Shown here in pieces: positions 46,554 through 59,039 of a DNA stretch of 64,000 bases. The notes under the pieces are model-generated. The model did not search any database. It saw only the letters and a list, made by a program, of their open reading frames with translations, and was not told the DNA's origin. A program made the translations under genes and the position numbers. This stretch comes from Breviolum minutum Mf 1.05b.01 (lineage: Eukaryota; Sar; Dinophyceae; Suessiales; Symbiodiniaceae): positions 55,272-119,271 of the forward strand of contig DF240463.1 of assembly GCA_000507305.1 (NCBI GenBank). Reading direction: 5' to 3'. The stretch's first letter is position 1, and each line of letters opens with the position of its first letter.

Positions 46554-47105
46554 CTCTCGGGGCACAAGCGAGCCGAATCCGAGGGCACAAGCGACACCGT
46601 AACCGTCCAGGGAGAGGCCAAATTGAATTGAATCTCTTCCTTTCTTGGATCCAGTCTTGTGTGGAAAAATCAACATACAGCTGTTTATGCTAAACTAGTT
46701 GGTGGCTTCGACCCATCTGAACAATTGGATCATTTCCCCAAATAGGGAACATGAAAAATATTTCAAAGCGCCACCCAATTAAATATGCTAAAGGTCCCAA
46801 ATGAATGAACGTTTTCTACACCAGTCGGGATGCATAACGCAATTTCAAGGAACTTTTTAAACATATCAACTGGTGGCTGGTCCCATCTGAAAAAAAAACG
46901 TAAGTCAAATCGGATCATTATCTTATCATTTCCTCCCGGTCCAAAAAAAAAATCGAACCGTAAAAATCAGAAGTCGTCGTTGCAAACCCAACAACCTTTA
47001 GAAAGGTCCCAATTTGGGTTGAGGATGGTTGAGGATTCTCTTTCCGGTCAAACCGCCTCCTCAAAAAACCTCGGTCCTCGCCCCATGGCCTTCGCCATCC
47101 GACAC

Positions 47106-47178
47106 CGTCAGCGGTCAATCGCACGGCGTCCGCGGCCAAGCGCTGAGTTTCTTGCAGCAAATTTCGAGAAGGAAGCTT
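47106..47178 (-). CDS. TPR exon
   Basis: LLQETQRLAADAVRLTAD plus G follows a strong pyrimidine-tract acceptor (ttacttcttgcctctgag). The donor is GACG/GTGTCGG. The sequence is an unbroken amphipathic helix. Several frames are open on both strands, but only this one keeps phase. Confidence 0.8.
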
Positions 47179-47889
47179 CTCAGAGGCAAGAAGTAAATTA
47201 CACCTGAGGGTGCAACATTTGTTGTTGTTTGTTGTTGTTGTTCCTCCTTGCTTGTGACAGGTGCCATACTGTTTTCTCCCGCTGGTAGGAAAAGTTGGAA
47301 GCTTTCGTGTTTGGGGAACAAGAGGAAACTGAGTCTTTTTTAGGCAGAATCGAGGCCACCTGAAAAGATTGAATTGTTGTGAAGTGTGACTGATTTTTAG
47401 TTTCTGAAAATGAGTTCTGAATGGGGTAATTGGAAGACTTGTATGTATCAAAGACATGCCTCAATGCAATTCTGCTTCACTCTCCTGAAAACAACCAAAC
47501 GAATCGAACCTTGAATTTGCATAAGACGTTTCGAAGAGGTAAAGAAAAACAACAACCCAAATAATGGCTTGATGGTGATTTACCGTGGTACATTCTTTTA
47601 ACAAAAAAACATACGCCGCGGCATATTGTGAACCCCACAGTATCTTGCGAAAATTGTGACTCACACTTGTGACATCTCATTACCAATTTGGATTTGTTGC
47701 ATTCTGTGGGTCCTTTAAGGGTCCTCATCTGTGGCCAAGTGGCTGAACGCATTGCATCAGCAATTCGGCCTCACCATCGAGGCTGGAGATCTACTTAGAA
47801 ACGGCGGTTGTAGGGCCCTCCCCTAGTGATGGGCCGAAAGGAAGAGGTTCCACTTCCCTTGAAAAAATGATCCAAAATCCACGAAAAAA

Positions 47890-47999
47890 ATACACTCCAC
47901 AAGTTTAACATGGAACCTGAAAATGATGGTTTCCAAGTTCGGAATCTCCTATTCAAAGGGTGCCATTTTCAGGTTCCATCAAAAACTTTGGGAGGGTAG
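47890..47999. mobile_element. Family B element just inside an intron
   Basis: Ends tacactccacaagtttaaca and aaaactttgggagggta; begins 14 nt after the donor of exon 48014-48149. Confidence 0.7.
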
Positions 48000-48013
48000 T
48001 TCTCCCATCAGGC

Positions 48014-48149
48014 CTGTCCCTCCAAGTTCCCAATCTGCTTGGCCATTCGTAAGCCCTCACGCGCCAAGCGCGCGGATGACTTCACCGACGTCTCTGTTCG
48101 CTGCAAGTTGGACAAGTCCACAAGGATTCCTTGGTTGCGAGGCATCAAG
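48014..48149 (-). CDS. TPR exon
   Basis: It has 45 codons with two long helices, including LQRTETSVKSSARLAREGLR and MAKQIGNLEGQ. The acceptor is caaaattttag and the donor GGACAG/GCCTGATG (GC type). A family B element starts about 14 nt inside the following intron. Confidence 0.85.
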
Positions 48150-48714
48150 CTAAAATTTTGAAGTACAAGGCGGGCCCCCTACTGGTTATAAATGGAGTTA
48201 CTGTAATTATAATCCCTAGAAATGGCCTTGGAAATGGGTGACTGGGATTACAAATACCCCTATATAAATGGAGTGATAAGTTATACCTCTACTGTAATAA
48301 TTGGATCCGGGGCGCCCATCTTATAGGTTACATCTTATTGAGATATGCACCTCCCTTGAGATATGGCGGGTTGGATTACTGTCCCAATGATAGGCAAGGA
48401 TTACTCAACTTCCAAACTTTCAACGTTTCATCCTTCTCTTGTGCAGAAGAAGAAACCCAAAACTGAAGGTGGATGGAAGATGATTTCCCTTTTCACACAG
48501 GTGATTTTTAGGTTCCATGTTAATTTGTCCAGGGTAATTATACAGGATTCTAAAGCCTTTCATCCTTCCTCATGCTTCCTCCACGCCGCTTGGAGCTGTA
48601 GGTAGTGTCGAAGGTTACGGGCAGACCAGACCGCTGAGATGTGTCAGAGTTGAACTTTGGTAGATCCAATTGATACCCGATAGATCGATCCAAATGGTTT
48701 CCCTCCAATGAATA

Positions 48715-48890
48715 CCTATAGCTACTTGGAGGATCATCCCATTTAGCAAGCGGTTGATAGCCATCGTTCGTAAGTCCCCTAAGTGGGGTTGTTCCCTTTC
48801 CAAACGGCCTAAATCGCTTATAAATGGGGGTTACTCGCTACTTACTAAGTGGGGTGATCCTCGAAGTAGCCGTTATCACCTTGATATCCT
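48715..48890. repeat. Family K repeat
   Basis: agctacttggaggatcatcc ... aaacggcctaaatcgcttat ... tgatcctcgaagtagcc. Relatives at 14090-14250, 14955-15085 (inverted), 21729-21850, 50145-50240 and 58457-58590. Confidence 0.6.
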
Positions 48891-49014
48891 GATATCAAAC
48901 AAAATTAAACTAGTTGGTGGTTTCAACCCATCTGAAAAATATGCGCAAGTCAAATCGGGGTGGTGTAAAGCACAAGGTTAGGACTCCGAGGGCCAATCCA
49001 TGAAACCTTAGTAC

Positions 49015-49079
49015 AGGTCTATTGGCTTCGCTAACTTTGCTGCCAGGCAACGAACCTCCTCATCTTTCCAAAAAGCTTC
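49015..49079 (-). CDS. TPR exon
   Basis: EAFWKDEEVRCLAAKLAKPID then CT joins the leading C of the next exon to give Leu. The acceptor is atgggaaacag and the donor GACCT/GTACTAAG. Phase 0 start, phase 2 end. Confidence 0.77.
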
Positions 49080-49103
49080 CTGTTTCCCATAGGTTTTTTG
49101 CAC

Positions 49104-49219
49104 CCATGGGATCTATGGGAATGGTATATTTGCCTACATGAATGGTTGATTTTTATGGCAAATGTAGGACTATATATACCATACATGTGGGTATACATAC
49201 CATACATGGATCCTATGGG
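49104..49219. repeat. Family C palindrome
   Basis: cccatgggatctatgggaat ... catacatggatcctatggg, with a duplicated right arm. Confidence 0.65.
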
Positions 49220-49557
49220 ATATAGAATCTAGTTGGTTGGTTGAACCACCCATGTTCAAAAACATGCGCAAGTCAAAATGGATCATGTCCCATTTTGGAG
49301 GGTTGAAACTAAACATATTTGAAACCACCAACCAGGAATATATTGGGTCCTGCCAGAACACTGCTACAGTGAATAATATATGTGATAGGCTTCCCTTAAA
49401 AAAAAAAAAACAATATAGATCATTTACCCACTGTTGCAGGGTATTGACAACCCCCAAAGAATATGCAGAATAAGTAAACAGGATCTCCTTGGAAACTTGA
49501 ACTCCCCTTTTAGGAAAAAAACAAATAAATAGAATTTGTGTGTTTCAGAAGTTAATC

Positions 49558-49611
49558 TTTCAACAGTGTGTATGCAGCATTTAGGGCCCTGCGCATGTCG
49601 GATCCCCAGAA
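49558..49611 (-). CDS. TPR exon
   Basis: FWGSDMRRALNAAYTLLK spans 18 codons from acceptor aaaatccgcag to a GA donor (TTGAAA/GATTAA). The frame hits a stop immediately after the donor, so the non-canonical donor is required if the exon is real. Confidence 0.77.
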
Positions 49612-49784
49612 CTGCGGATTTTGGAGGTGAAGGGAAACATATGAAATGGATCCTTCATGTTGCCAGCTTCATTCAAATAGATTATACTTGTTCAATGTTG
49701 TTTCTTGTGTCCATAGCGGATCAACATAGATGTGTTGAAGTTTGATTTCTCGGGGTGGGCCGTGTGGGGGAAAGGACAATCATA

Positions 49785-49906
49785 CTGTTGATGGATCAGA
49801 AATCCCAAACAACCGCCCGGGAAGTAGAAGACCCTATAAATTATAGGTTTAAAACTACCTTCACCTCAACTGATGAGTTTACCGGATTTCTGCAACCATC
49901 AACGCA
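49785..49906. mobile_element. Family A element
   Basis: Left end ctgttgatggatcag; right end caaccatcaacgcag slightly diverged. Confidence 0.65.
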
Positions 49907-50084
49907 GATGTCATTTCCTACCCTTGGACTCCAAAACCCATGCAAAAATGAAGGTTTTGAACCCCCAATATATGGGTTATAACCCCTAAAAATGAAGGAA
50001 ACGTGGGTTCCCATGGTACCGCCCAACACCTAAAGAATCGCAAACCTCCCTAAAACGGCCCCCCAATTGCGCAAACCCGCAAAC

Positions 50085-50123
50085 CTTGGCCATCGCACGA
50101 CATCTTTGCATCAGCTGCGAGGC
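50085..50123 (-). CDS. TPR exon (helix B)
   Basis: Thirteen codons, ASQLMQRCRAMAK, lie between acceptor accccacag and donor GCCAAG/GTTTGC. They complete the TPR begun in the exon upstream (GEISE-ASQLMQRC). A frame that stays open beyond the donor is not needed. Confidence 0.82.
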
Positions 50124-50257
50124 CTGTGGGGTTTTGGTTGTTCCCCTTCCAAACGGCCGTTTCATGGCTAAAAAATGGGGACTCACTAGGTGGGGGCTGA
50201 TCCTCCAAGTAGCCATTCTCACCGGCAAGATATCCTGATATCAAACACAACTAAAAC

Positions 50258-50360
50258 TAGTTGGTGGTTGAACCAACCCATCTGAAACATAATCGATCGC
50301 GTTTGTCAAATAGGAGCGTTTCCCCAAATATAAAAATACATATTTGAAACCACCAGCTAG
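50258..50360. repeat. Family D foldback
   Basis: tagttggtggttgaaccaac ... ttgaaaccaccagctag. It adjoins a family K segment (50145-50240). Confidence 0.65.
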
Positions 50361-50754
50361 TTATCTTAATAAAAATCAAAAACCTAATCAACATTTAAAT
50401 GTTTTTTTAAATGGATGATTGTCGAAACATTTCAAAAAATCATTCCAAAGCACACATACAACTTGGATTTGCTTAAGATGCTTGATAGGAAAAAGCAACA
50501 CATATTTTCCCAAATGGTTGTTTGATGGTGATTTACCATGCTACAATCCGTAAAAAATCACCAACAAAAATAAATCAAAGACATTCATAATGGGTGTTTC
50601 CTTACATCATGGTAATTACCCCCATTTCACACCCCCAAAATGATGATCATTTTTAGTAGGAAAAAACCCATGGGTTTGTTGGGGAAACCCACCATTTTAG
50701 GAAACCCCCCCTACCTGCAAAAAAAACTCAACACAAATCCGCCGTTTAAAACGC

Positions 50755-50837
50755 CTCTGAGATTTCACCGTTGCTCCGGTGCATCTCTGCCAAAGTGGTC
50801 AATGCCAACAATTCACCACGAACATCTGCCACACCAC
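50755..50837 (-). CDS. TPR exon
   Basis: The exon reads GVADVRGELLALTTLAEMHR then SNGEISE. This is a textbook TPR helix A and turn, finished by the next exon. The acceptor is ccactcaag and the donor TCAGAG/GCGTTT (GC type). The 83 nt match start phase 2 and end phase 0. Confidence 0.87.
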
Positions 50838-51337
50838 CTTGAGTGGATCGATGAATCGATGGCGTTTTAAAAAAACAGCCCGGGGGTGCAAAAAACGAAC
50901 GGCGAAATTAAGGAGCGAAAAAAAATGCACCAAAATTCACTTGGAAAAGGAAACACAACATGTGAGCCATCCACCTTGATTGTTGGGTTCCATGTTAAAT
51001 TTCAGAGCTGTGTGATGGTTCGAACCGTTCCATCAGGATGGAACAAGTTGGAACACCATGGCAGAATGGGAAGTAAGAACGCCATCCTTAAGAAAAAGCA
51101 AAGATTGGGAGAAAACAAACACAAAAAACACAACCGTTGAAGTGTTCATGTTAATAGATACTACGTACTTATAGTCAAAATTCATAAACTTTTTGATTCA
51201 AATGATGTCCATATTGCAAATTAAACCACGACAAGTGTCCATGTTCATTGTTTTTAGTTTTTTCACGATTCCTCATAATCCTTTCACTTCGCTCTGTCCC
51301 GTCCCTTCCCCCCTGTTGTTGTTGTTGTTGTAAAAAC

Positions 51338-51380
51338 CGAGTCTGGAACTGAAGAGTTCCCGTGCCAATTCCAAGGATTC
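51338..51380 (-). CDS. TPR exon
   Basis: ESLELARELFSSRL plus one base lies between acceptor gccaatccag and donor CTCG/GTTTTT. The leftover G pairs with GT of the next exon to make Gly. The other two frames are open here too; the choice rests on phase and TPR pattern. Confidence 0.75.
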
Positions 51381-51902
51381 CTGGATTGGCAACGGCGGGC
51401 GTTGTAGCTTCCGGAACACCCCTCCATTGATTTTTCAGGGTCCCTGCTGATTCTGAGGGCCAAATTCATTGCAAGCAATTTCCCATCAACTTTGTGGATA
51501 TGGCTGAATTTTTCGAAATGAGGGGAAATGGGCAAAAATATGCAAAAAATACCTAGAGAAGATGTTTGCAGGTGAACACACTTACTTAGAATACCCAGAC
51601 TTTCGTGTTGACTATCCACTGCTCTACATAAACATAGATGCCCAACTAAAACGCTAGAGATAAATCACAAGACTCAACCTGAAAATAGGAGGATTTGTGT
51701 ATTTAATAATATTACAATATAAAGTGTACTGTGTCTATCATATTGTAAGCTATGCATGTATCCGTACGATATATATATATATGGCATGTGTACATGTGCA
51801 ATTCAACAAGCCTTCAGTGCAATGACTGGAAAAACTGAAGGACTGAAGGCACATCTATCTGTGTAGTACCCTCAACATCCCCACAACCATTGTTCACTGG
51901 AG

Positions 51903-52043
51903 TTTCCTGGTTCCCTTAACAGGTGGTAGGTACCATATAATCCCCCAATTGGCAGCATATACCACTTATATACCACTTATAGATTGCCTATTGCGTGATT
52001 ATACATCACCTACCACCTATGAAGAGAACCAGAAACAGCTATT
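51903..52043. repeat. Family I foldback
   Basis: gtttcctggttcccttaaca ... tcacctaccacctatgaaga ... accagaaacagctattga. Also at 61136-61285 and, in part, 29811-29890. Confidence 0.65.
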
Positions 52044-52770
52044 GAATTGTGGTTTCTTGTGCAGATCATCAACTCCACATATTCATTCGGGGGGATGGCC
52101 GTGGAATCAATGTGAATTCAGATAAAATTCATGTATCCAGATCTACAAGTGAAACTCAGTTTATGTATCCCAAATGCATGACTTGATATGTCCTCTCACA
52201 CACAAACACAGTTCATGTGCAAATTTAAGCCTCAGAAATTCGAATCATAGTACATACATGTCTCAGATCAGCTTCACAGTGCAACTTTCCACCAACGTGC
52301 AAAGTCCAAAAATTACAACAAAATAAATCGTGTAACGACTTAAACAAGAACCATCTCCAAATATCCCACTGAACACCACAATAGATAGAAACATTCAACA
52401 AATAGACAATCATCTTAGGCTTACAGCTTCGATTTCTCACATATCAACTTTCAAATCGACCCAAAAAGCAAACTTGCAAGACAAGACATTGGGCAGGGGA
52501 ACCTTCGTTGAGCAGCGTTTATAATGGTAAGCTTCTGCTTCACACTAGTATTAGTGCTATTGTATAAATTCAATCCCTGGATGAGTCATAAGACTTTGTA
52601 AGGTTTTCTAAGACCTACAACAAACTTATTATTTCATCTTGTGTTTATTTTAACAACATTGGCACCCGTATCTTTTTTGATGTACAATATGTTCTATGTC
52701 TCATACCCATCTGATATCGCAAAACAAATTGACAAAAAAAGCTGGAAACAAAAAAACACGTGTTTCCATC

Positions 52771-52874
52771 CTGTTGATTCTTCAGAAATCCTGCACCGCT
52801 TGATATGGTAAATATCCCATTATTTACATTGTTTTTTACATCCCAGGTGGTGCAGGAATTTCTTCCATCAGCAG
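52771..52874. mobile_element. Family A element
   Basis: Ends ctgttgattcttcag and tcttccatcagcag; core tatggtaaatatcccattatttac. Confidence 0.7.
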
Positions 52875-53026
52875 TATTAAACCCATGTTTCAAAAGTAAG
52901 GAAACACAAAAAAAAACACGGTGTTGTTTCCATATGTGTATATATATATACTATATATATTATATATGGATATATATGGTGTTTCCTTCATCTCCCCCAC
53001 CACCACCATTTTCGCTTAAAGGGGGC

Positions 53027-53104
53027 CTTAGCATCCTCCAAATCGTTGCGTGTGAAGCTGATGGAAGCCACTGCGACCAACGTCATGGCTTCACGATGAG
53101 CATC
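53027..53104 (-). CDS. TPR exon
   Basis: It has 26 codons containing REAMTLVAVASISFTRNDLE, a TPR helix A with its turn. The acceptor is cttcgaag and the donor GCTAAG/GCCCCC is of the GC type. Joined to the exon at 51.38 kb it gives LEDAK-ESLELARELF, a complete helix B. Confidence 0.82.
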
Positions 53105-53637
53105 CTTCGAAGGATGGGTTGGGGCTTTTGTGGGTTCCCGGGGGTCCCGGGGTGGTTGGGGTGAAAATCGGGGATTCTTATGGGAGTGGTATGGGAATAG
53201 TATGGGAAACTTCCCATAAAGGGGTCCCATTATTGGGGGGTCTCTGAAAATCCCACTGAAAAAAGGGGGGATGGATGTTTATATAACAATATATGGATGA
53301 TGAGTCATAGATGGTGAGTGGAACTTGCGATGATGTTGGGGATTTGTTTCGAAAGTTTTTGAATTTCGTTTTATTGGCTTCAGTATTGTCAGAATGTAGC
53401 CATCATCTATTCTGCTCATTTGTTCTATGGGTTTTCGCGCAACAAAAGCCAATTTATACATATGTTCATACCAGCATCTTCCAAAGGGTGCTAATTGAAT
53501 CTTAAGGGAAAGGTGTTTTTTTATGCACCTCTTATCATCTATATTCAGCCCTTGGAAGATCCACCTACCTCACCACATTTTACAGGTTTGCCCCCCAGGT
53601 CTTTCCAATGATTCTTTGGGATAATCTGGTGAATCAC

Positions 53638-53717
53638 CGGTCATCTTCGTCACGGCAAAACATGGCCTTCTCTTCTGCGAAGAAGGCACGCACCTGCGAC
53701 GCCTCTTTGAGGCTCTC
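53638..53717 (-). CDS. TPR exon
   Basis: After acceptor cgtgttcaccag the frame reads ESLKEASQVRAFFAEEKAMF and ends near Asp/Glu residues. The next exon needs phase 0, which a GA donor a few bases before the GT donor at this end would give. The end is therefore uncertain by up to 8 nt. Confidence 0.75.
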
Positions 53718-55022
53718 CTGGTGAACACGGAATCCGGTGAGTAGAAGAAGTTTTTTAAAAAAACTACCTTGGAACCCACGTTTCCTTCATTTTTAGGGGT
53801 TATAACCCATATTTTGGAGTGTAAAACCTTCATTTTTCATGGTTTTGGGGTCCAAGGGTAGTTGGTGGTTGAACCAACCCCTTTCCAAAAATATGCGCGT
53901 TCGTCAAAATGGATTGACATCTTCCCCAAAGTTCGGTGTGAAAATTCCAAAAATATTTGAGTTGCCACCACACAGAGAATGTATGAACAATGGATTTGCT
54001 GTATATTAACCTGAAACCAAAATGACCCGTGTTTTTATTGGAAAAGGCCTTATTTGGAGGGTTGCAGCATCGACCTTGAATTCATACTGTTGATGGAATT
54101 AATCCTGCACTAGGTAGTTTATCCCGTTATTTACAAGGTTCTCATCCCAGGTGGTGCACTACTACTGTACATCATATTAATAGGCAAAAAACAAAGAAGA
54201 AAAAACAAACTGTTTGCTTTGTCTTGTAGAATTATCTTCCATTGACATGCAACCACTCACATGGTGAGGACTAATACTTATAGAACAATGTCAGAACTAT
54301 AATATGTATTCCCTTGGATGACAGTTACGGACACCTCTGATCCCTTAAACGAACCCCGGGCCAGTGAGTGGTTTTTCCCTGCAAGTCCTTCGGATCAAAC
54401 ATGCGCAAGAGAACAGAAATGGACAAGTACCGAGCACAAGCAATGGCCTCCAAATAGGGGTCATGTTCAACGAATGTAAGGCAGAAGGGCCCGGGTTTTC
54501 GTGTGGGTGATTTCTTGATCTTCAAAGTGAAGAAACATCGATTGAACATGCATTGTGTTTGTTTTTACTCATGGAACCTGTAAAATGATGATTTCCAGAA
54601 GGAGTCTCCTCTCCCAGGAAATGTGAGGATAGATTTTCATCTAGTATTCTGAGTACACATTGGACTCAAATTTTCTCGGTTGTCAGTGTGCCTTTCTCAG
54701 CAAATATTTGGTTGGCAATGAACTTGCGTCCACCACTGAAGCACACAGTGGGCATCCCTGTTGATGTCGCTTTTAAAAGATCGACTTCAGGATAGCACCA
54801 TGACTCTATGAATCAACCAATCAATCAAGCATTTAACCCTTCAAGCAATCAGCCAACCATTCAATCAATCAACCATGGAAGCAGAAAACCATCCAATAAG
54901 CCAAGCCGCCTATACAAAAACGAACCATTTTTGGCTGTACTTTTCATGGCTGAAAAATTTTTGCTTGGCATCTCCGAGGTTGTTGCCCGTTGCCCCTCTA
55001 AGTCGACCCCAACCGTTGGGAC

Positions 55023-55073
55023 CTCCGAGGTTTCGGGCAGTCTCTGATAGAGCTTGATGGCCGTCTCAAGTGC
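55023..55073 (-). CDS. TPR exon
   Basis: ALETAIKLYQRLPETSE lies between acceptor gagtcgccag and donor TCGGAG/GTCCC, phase 0 at both ends. Joined to the exon upstream it supplies a TPR helix B. The frame stays open past the donor, so a longer exon is possible. Confidence 0.78.
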
Positions 55074-55311
55074 CTGGCGACTCGGCAGGCAAGTCCGTCC
55101 GTCCGAAATCCCATGATGCCGCGCCACCTGGGCCCTGGATTTCTGGATTTTCCCTATGAAAAAAACGCCGGGGTTCCATGGAGCCTTACAAATCACCCAA
55201 AACCTTTTAAGGGGGCCCCAAAACTCGTGTTTGAGGTCGTGATGAAATTTGATCAGTTATGTATATGGAATATTTATCGATACATGAATGGCTTGAATTT
55301 ATTGCAAATTA

Positions 55312-55414
55312 CTAGCAGGTGGTTTCGACCCATTCGAAAAATATTAGTCATTAGTCAAATTGGGTCATTTAACCAAGTAGGGTTGAGAAAAAACATGCTT
55401 CAAACCACCACATA
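55312..55414. repeat. Family D foldback
   Basis: ctagcaggtggtttcgaccc ... cttcaaaccaccacatag. Confidence 0.6.
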
Positions 55415-56285
55415 GATTAGTAGAAAAATCTTCCATACATTCGGCGTATCTTTTGGATTCAGAAGAGAATTTTCACGTTTCAGGGGTCAAGTTCATCATT
55501 GCAAGGTGGGCCCCTACTGCTGGTTATAAATGGAGCTATTGACCCCAATAAATGTCCTTATAAATGGGTAACTGGGGTGATATTTCACCCCTATAAGTGG
55601 AGTTATGGGCCCCTACTGTAAGAACTGCTTCTTTGGGCCCCAGCTTGGTGAGAATTCGCTGTTTCACACCAATTCCAGTGTTTTGGTTTCAGCTCCAACA
55701 AAAAGCATCCTGAAAATTTCGAAAAACCTCTTTGCCTTGGTTGTTGCGGATCAACTGTTTCCAACCAAAATGTCCACGGTTTTGTTGGAAGTTTTTTTTC
55801 ACAAAGACATAAGTACCAGTACCATCTTTAAGACCAACAAAGGGGGTGTTGTTCGGAATTGTGGTGGGAAACAGAACGTGTCTATATATTTTGGAGGTTG
55901 TTGCACTTGTTTAGGTTTTCTTACGTTGGATTCATTCATTCATATTAGGATACTATATGCTGTGTATATTCCCCCGAGACTTCCGGCCTTCTGTACCCTA
56001 AAGAAACCGGTAGGACATACCAATCCCTTTCATCGGAAATTTGTTGGAGAAACCCAAGCACCAAAAGAAACCACCGAGTCACTCAGTAGTTGAAAGGACG
56101 CAAAACTTAAAAAAATCTTCCAAAACAACCTGGTGGCAATAACAAGTAAAATTCATTCAATAAATCTTTCAAAGAGAAAAAAACACTGCATTAAAAACAC
56201 CGCCTAGTCACGTTGCAAAATCTTTCAGGATCTTTAAGGGGCAATAAACACATCAAGGGACCCCCAACCAAAGCCCTGGGCCGAC

Positions 56286-56375
56286 CTGTAGGGTCGCATC
56301 ATCCTGATCATTTGCCGCTTCGATACTTGAGAGTCGCAACAAGATCTGCGCCTGCCGACCCAGGAGATGAGACAG
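56286..56375 (-). CDS. TPR exon
   Basis: It has thirty codons, phase 0 at both ends, with acceptor ccagtcatag and donor CTACAG/GTCGG. LSHLLGRQAQILLRLSSIEA continues the TPR pattern directly from the preceding exon, followed by an Asp/Asn-rich loop. Confidence 0.82.
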
Positions 56376-56399
56376 CTATGACTGGAAACTGCCGGATGG

Positions 56400-57600
56400 A
56401 AGTCCGGGTGGGGTGATGGTTTGGAACCGCTTGTTAGGAGAATTTTCTCAAGCCCCAAAAAATCGACAGGAAGGACCCGTGAAAAAAGGGGCCCATGTAT
56501 CAAAAGCAAAGGATCCGGCATGCCAGTCCCCTCAGTTTTCACGGGGGAACTGCAAATTTTTGCGGGAGTAAATTGTACAGTAACCTTCCCTGCCAGTTGA
56601 TGACATGATGCCTGGTAAAACTATTTGACATGTGTAGAATGAAGCTGGAGCTGGTTGAGTATTTGTGTTTTTTGTGTTGTGTTTTTGAAGGAACACTGGC
56701 GAAAAAACAATCATGTTTAGTTGTTCCACCGGTCAGAAGTTTACCAGGCAGGTGTACATACTCGCTTTTTTTGGGCCCCCCAGTCCCTAGATATCCCTAT
56801 GTAACAATAAGACGCTAAAAGAAATCTAGGAACACCAACCAAAAAAGAATATCTCAGATGCGTTCAGTGTTCATTGGATTGAGATCCTTCCAATCACAAT
56901 CTTTCTCAAAAGAGAAAGAACGGGGTGACCCAACTCACCATTATTGACATTTGCAAAAGAAATGAGTCATCTTGGAGAGATGCAGCTCCCTCTAGTTGAC
57001 CAATACCAGTCCCACCCAACAATCCCAACATACCTGTGCTTCAACATGCGTCAACCAAATATATCTGGACCGAAAAACACACAAAGTGATCACAACAATC
57101 ATCAAAAGAACAGTGGTCAAAGCAAAAATAACAGATAGTAACAACATGTAACAACAATAACCACACTATATAACCATGCACACAATATATTGCAATGGTG
57201 ATCATACACAAGAATGATAATCATCTTCACTGCTTTTCATTTCATACTCCTCCAATTTCAAGATTCTGCCATCTACCATACACAGGAGTATATCAAAAGA
57301 ATTCAGGTGAGGAATATGGAATCTACTGGCACCTTCCCACACAAAATGCGAAGAGAAGGCAGCCCCTTTGAAACTCCTCAAAATGAGAATATTTAATATC
57401 TATTTGGCAACTGGTGGATATCCCTTTTCTATCCAACTCATAAGCAGAAGTAAATAAATCAAGTAGAAGTGTAAAAACTGTATTATCAACTAATATAAAA
57501 CTTTGTAGTCTTCATGAGTGTTATACAATCTTCTAAACCCCACACCCTATAGTTTTCCCAGCCGTCCCATCCTAACTCCCAGGATCAAAATCTTTCCCTT
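56400..57600. other. Intron, nothing assigned
   Basis: Lies between exons 57614-57764 and 56286-56375, which join in phase 0, so it should be non-coding. No repeat family recognised. Confidence 0.6.
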
Positions 57601-57613
57601 CCGCCCTTCTCAC

Positions 57614-57764
57614 CTCCAGCTCTGCATCTTGAAGTTTTCGACATATGACCAAGGCATCTTGGACCACATAATTGGCACTTTGAGGATCGCCCATCTCCGA
57701 CAAGACACCCGCCAACAAATTTAAGGCCAACGCATGAGGCCTGGAAAGATCCCCCAGGCGTTTG
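57614..57764 (-). CDS. TPR exon (nearly complete repeat)
   Basis: This is the clearest single TPR in the window. Helix A is HALALNLLAGVLSEMGD, with Gly at the turn, and helix B is SANYVVQDALVICRKLQD. The acceptor is ctctgcaag and the donor GAG/GTGAGAAGG is near-consensus. The 151 nt agree with split-codon phase 1 at the start and phase 0 at the end. Confidence 0.88.
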
Positions 57765-57944
57765 CTTGCAGAGAAAATAAAGGGGGGGCCAAGGATGGGG
57801 CCAGATGGGTAAGCTGGCTGGAAAAAATCACCATGTTCAATAGGAAATACATCTTCAATCCGGGTCCATTTTCCATTGCTATCTTAGTCTACCGGAGTGT
57901 ATGTGCAGGTTTTTTGTCAGAGAAAAACAAACACTTTTATATAC

Positions 57945-58036
57945 CCTCCCGGGAACTCATATATCCCCACCCAAAGAATGTTCGAAGATAACGTTCCTTT
58001 TTCCCAGGTGGAATATGTTAGTTCCCTGGAGGGTAT
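57945..58036. mobile_element. Family B element
   Basis: Ends taccctcccgggaactcata and gttagttccctggagggta. Confidence 0.65.
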
Positions 58037-58662
58037 GTAAACTTTGAAAAAAACAGATTCACACAAATGTACCATTTTCGGGGGCTAAAAAATCCTGTCC
58101 CAAGCTAGCAAAATTGGAAGTGAAGGTCCAGGTCGGACCAATGATCCAGCCAAATATTATAGACCTAATCATTTATTGAAACACTCAAAGATTTTGCCCA
58201 CATACCCTTTGAAGATACCCCAGACTTCCCCAAACCCCACAAAGAAAGAAAATCCTTCATAAACTGTTGGTGAAACATCTGGGGTATCTTCCAGGGGTAT
58301 GTGGGTGAGATCTTAGAAACATGGGTTTTTTAAAAATATATCTACTACCCACTGGTAACTGGTGGTGATGGTTGTTGATGATGATACTACAAGACTATTG
58401 GCCCGTTACTGGTGAAAACTATATACCTAGAAATAACTACCCAGCAGAACTATACGGCCATATCTACCATACTTGGAAGATCAAAATAACCGTGGTGATC
58501 GCAAGCCCCCAACTCCTGGTCTTATTCCCCTTCCACATGGCCTTTCTTATGATTTATACATAGGGGCGATCCTAACTACTAGGAACTGTGATCTAGGCAA
58601 AACTGACAGCTCCCCTGAGACCAAAGGTTTAATATGGTTTCACATGTTAATGAATTTACATG

Positions 58663-58771
58663 CCCTAAGGATCATTGGACCCTCAAAACTGGCGTCATTT
58701 TGAGGACCAAAACACCCCTGCGAAAAACAGGTTCATTCACCCTTTCATTGGAGGGTCCAAGATCCTTAGGG
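58663..58771. repeat. Family E foldback
   Basis: ccctaaggatcattggaccc ... gagggtccaagatccttaggg, the best-preserved copy. Confidence 0.75.
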
Positions 58772-58906
58772 TAAACACAAAAATCCATCAAATTTAAGTT
58801 GCTGAGGCTAAGGCGGGTAAAAGGAATGATATACCATATATTTACCAAGAAATGACGACCCTCCAAGGTCCAAGTAGGGCGGTGTAACAATTCCTTCCCC
58901 ATCCCC

Positions 58907-59014
58907 CGTTGATGGTTCAGAAATCCGGCTAACCAGTGGAGGTTGGTAGTTTATCCCATTATTTACAAGGCTTTATACATCTCAACGGGGGCAGGATTTC
59001 TGAACCATCAACAG
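58907..59014. mobile_element. Family A element just inside an intron
   Basis: Ends cgttgatggttcag and gaaccatcaacag. The right end is only 25 nt from the donor of exon 59040-59141. Confidence 0.75.
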
Positions 59015-59039
59015 TATCTCCAACGGCTTCACCTTGGAC

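Noticed and set aside
55640-56090. Plus ORF of 162 codons (LISTSTIFKTNKGG region) and a hydrophobic minus frame
   Set aside because: It lies between two minus exons (56286-56375 and 55023-55073) that join in phase 0; no splice or family support.
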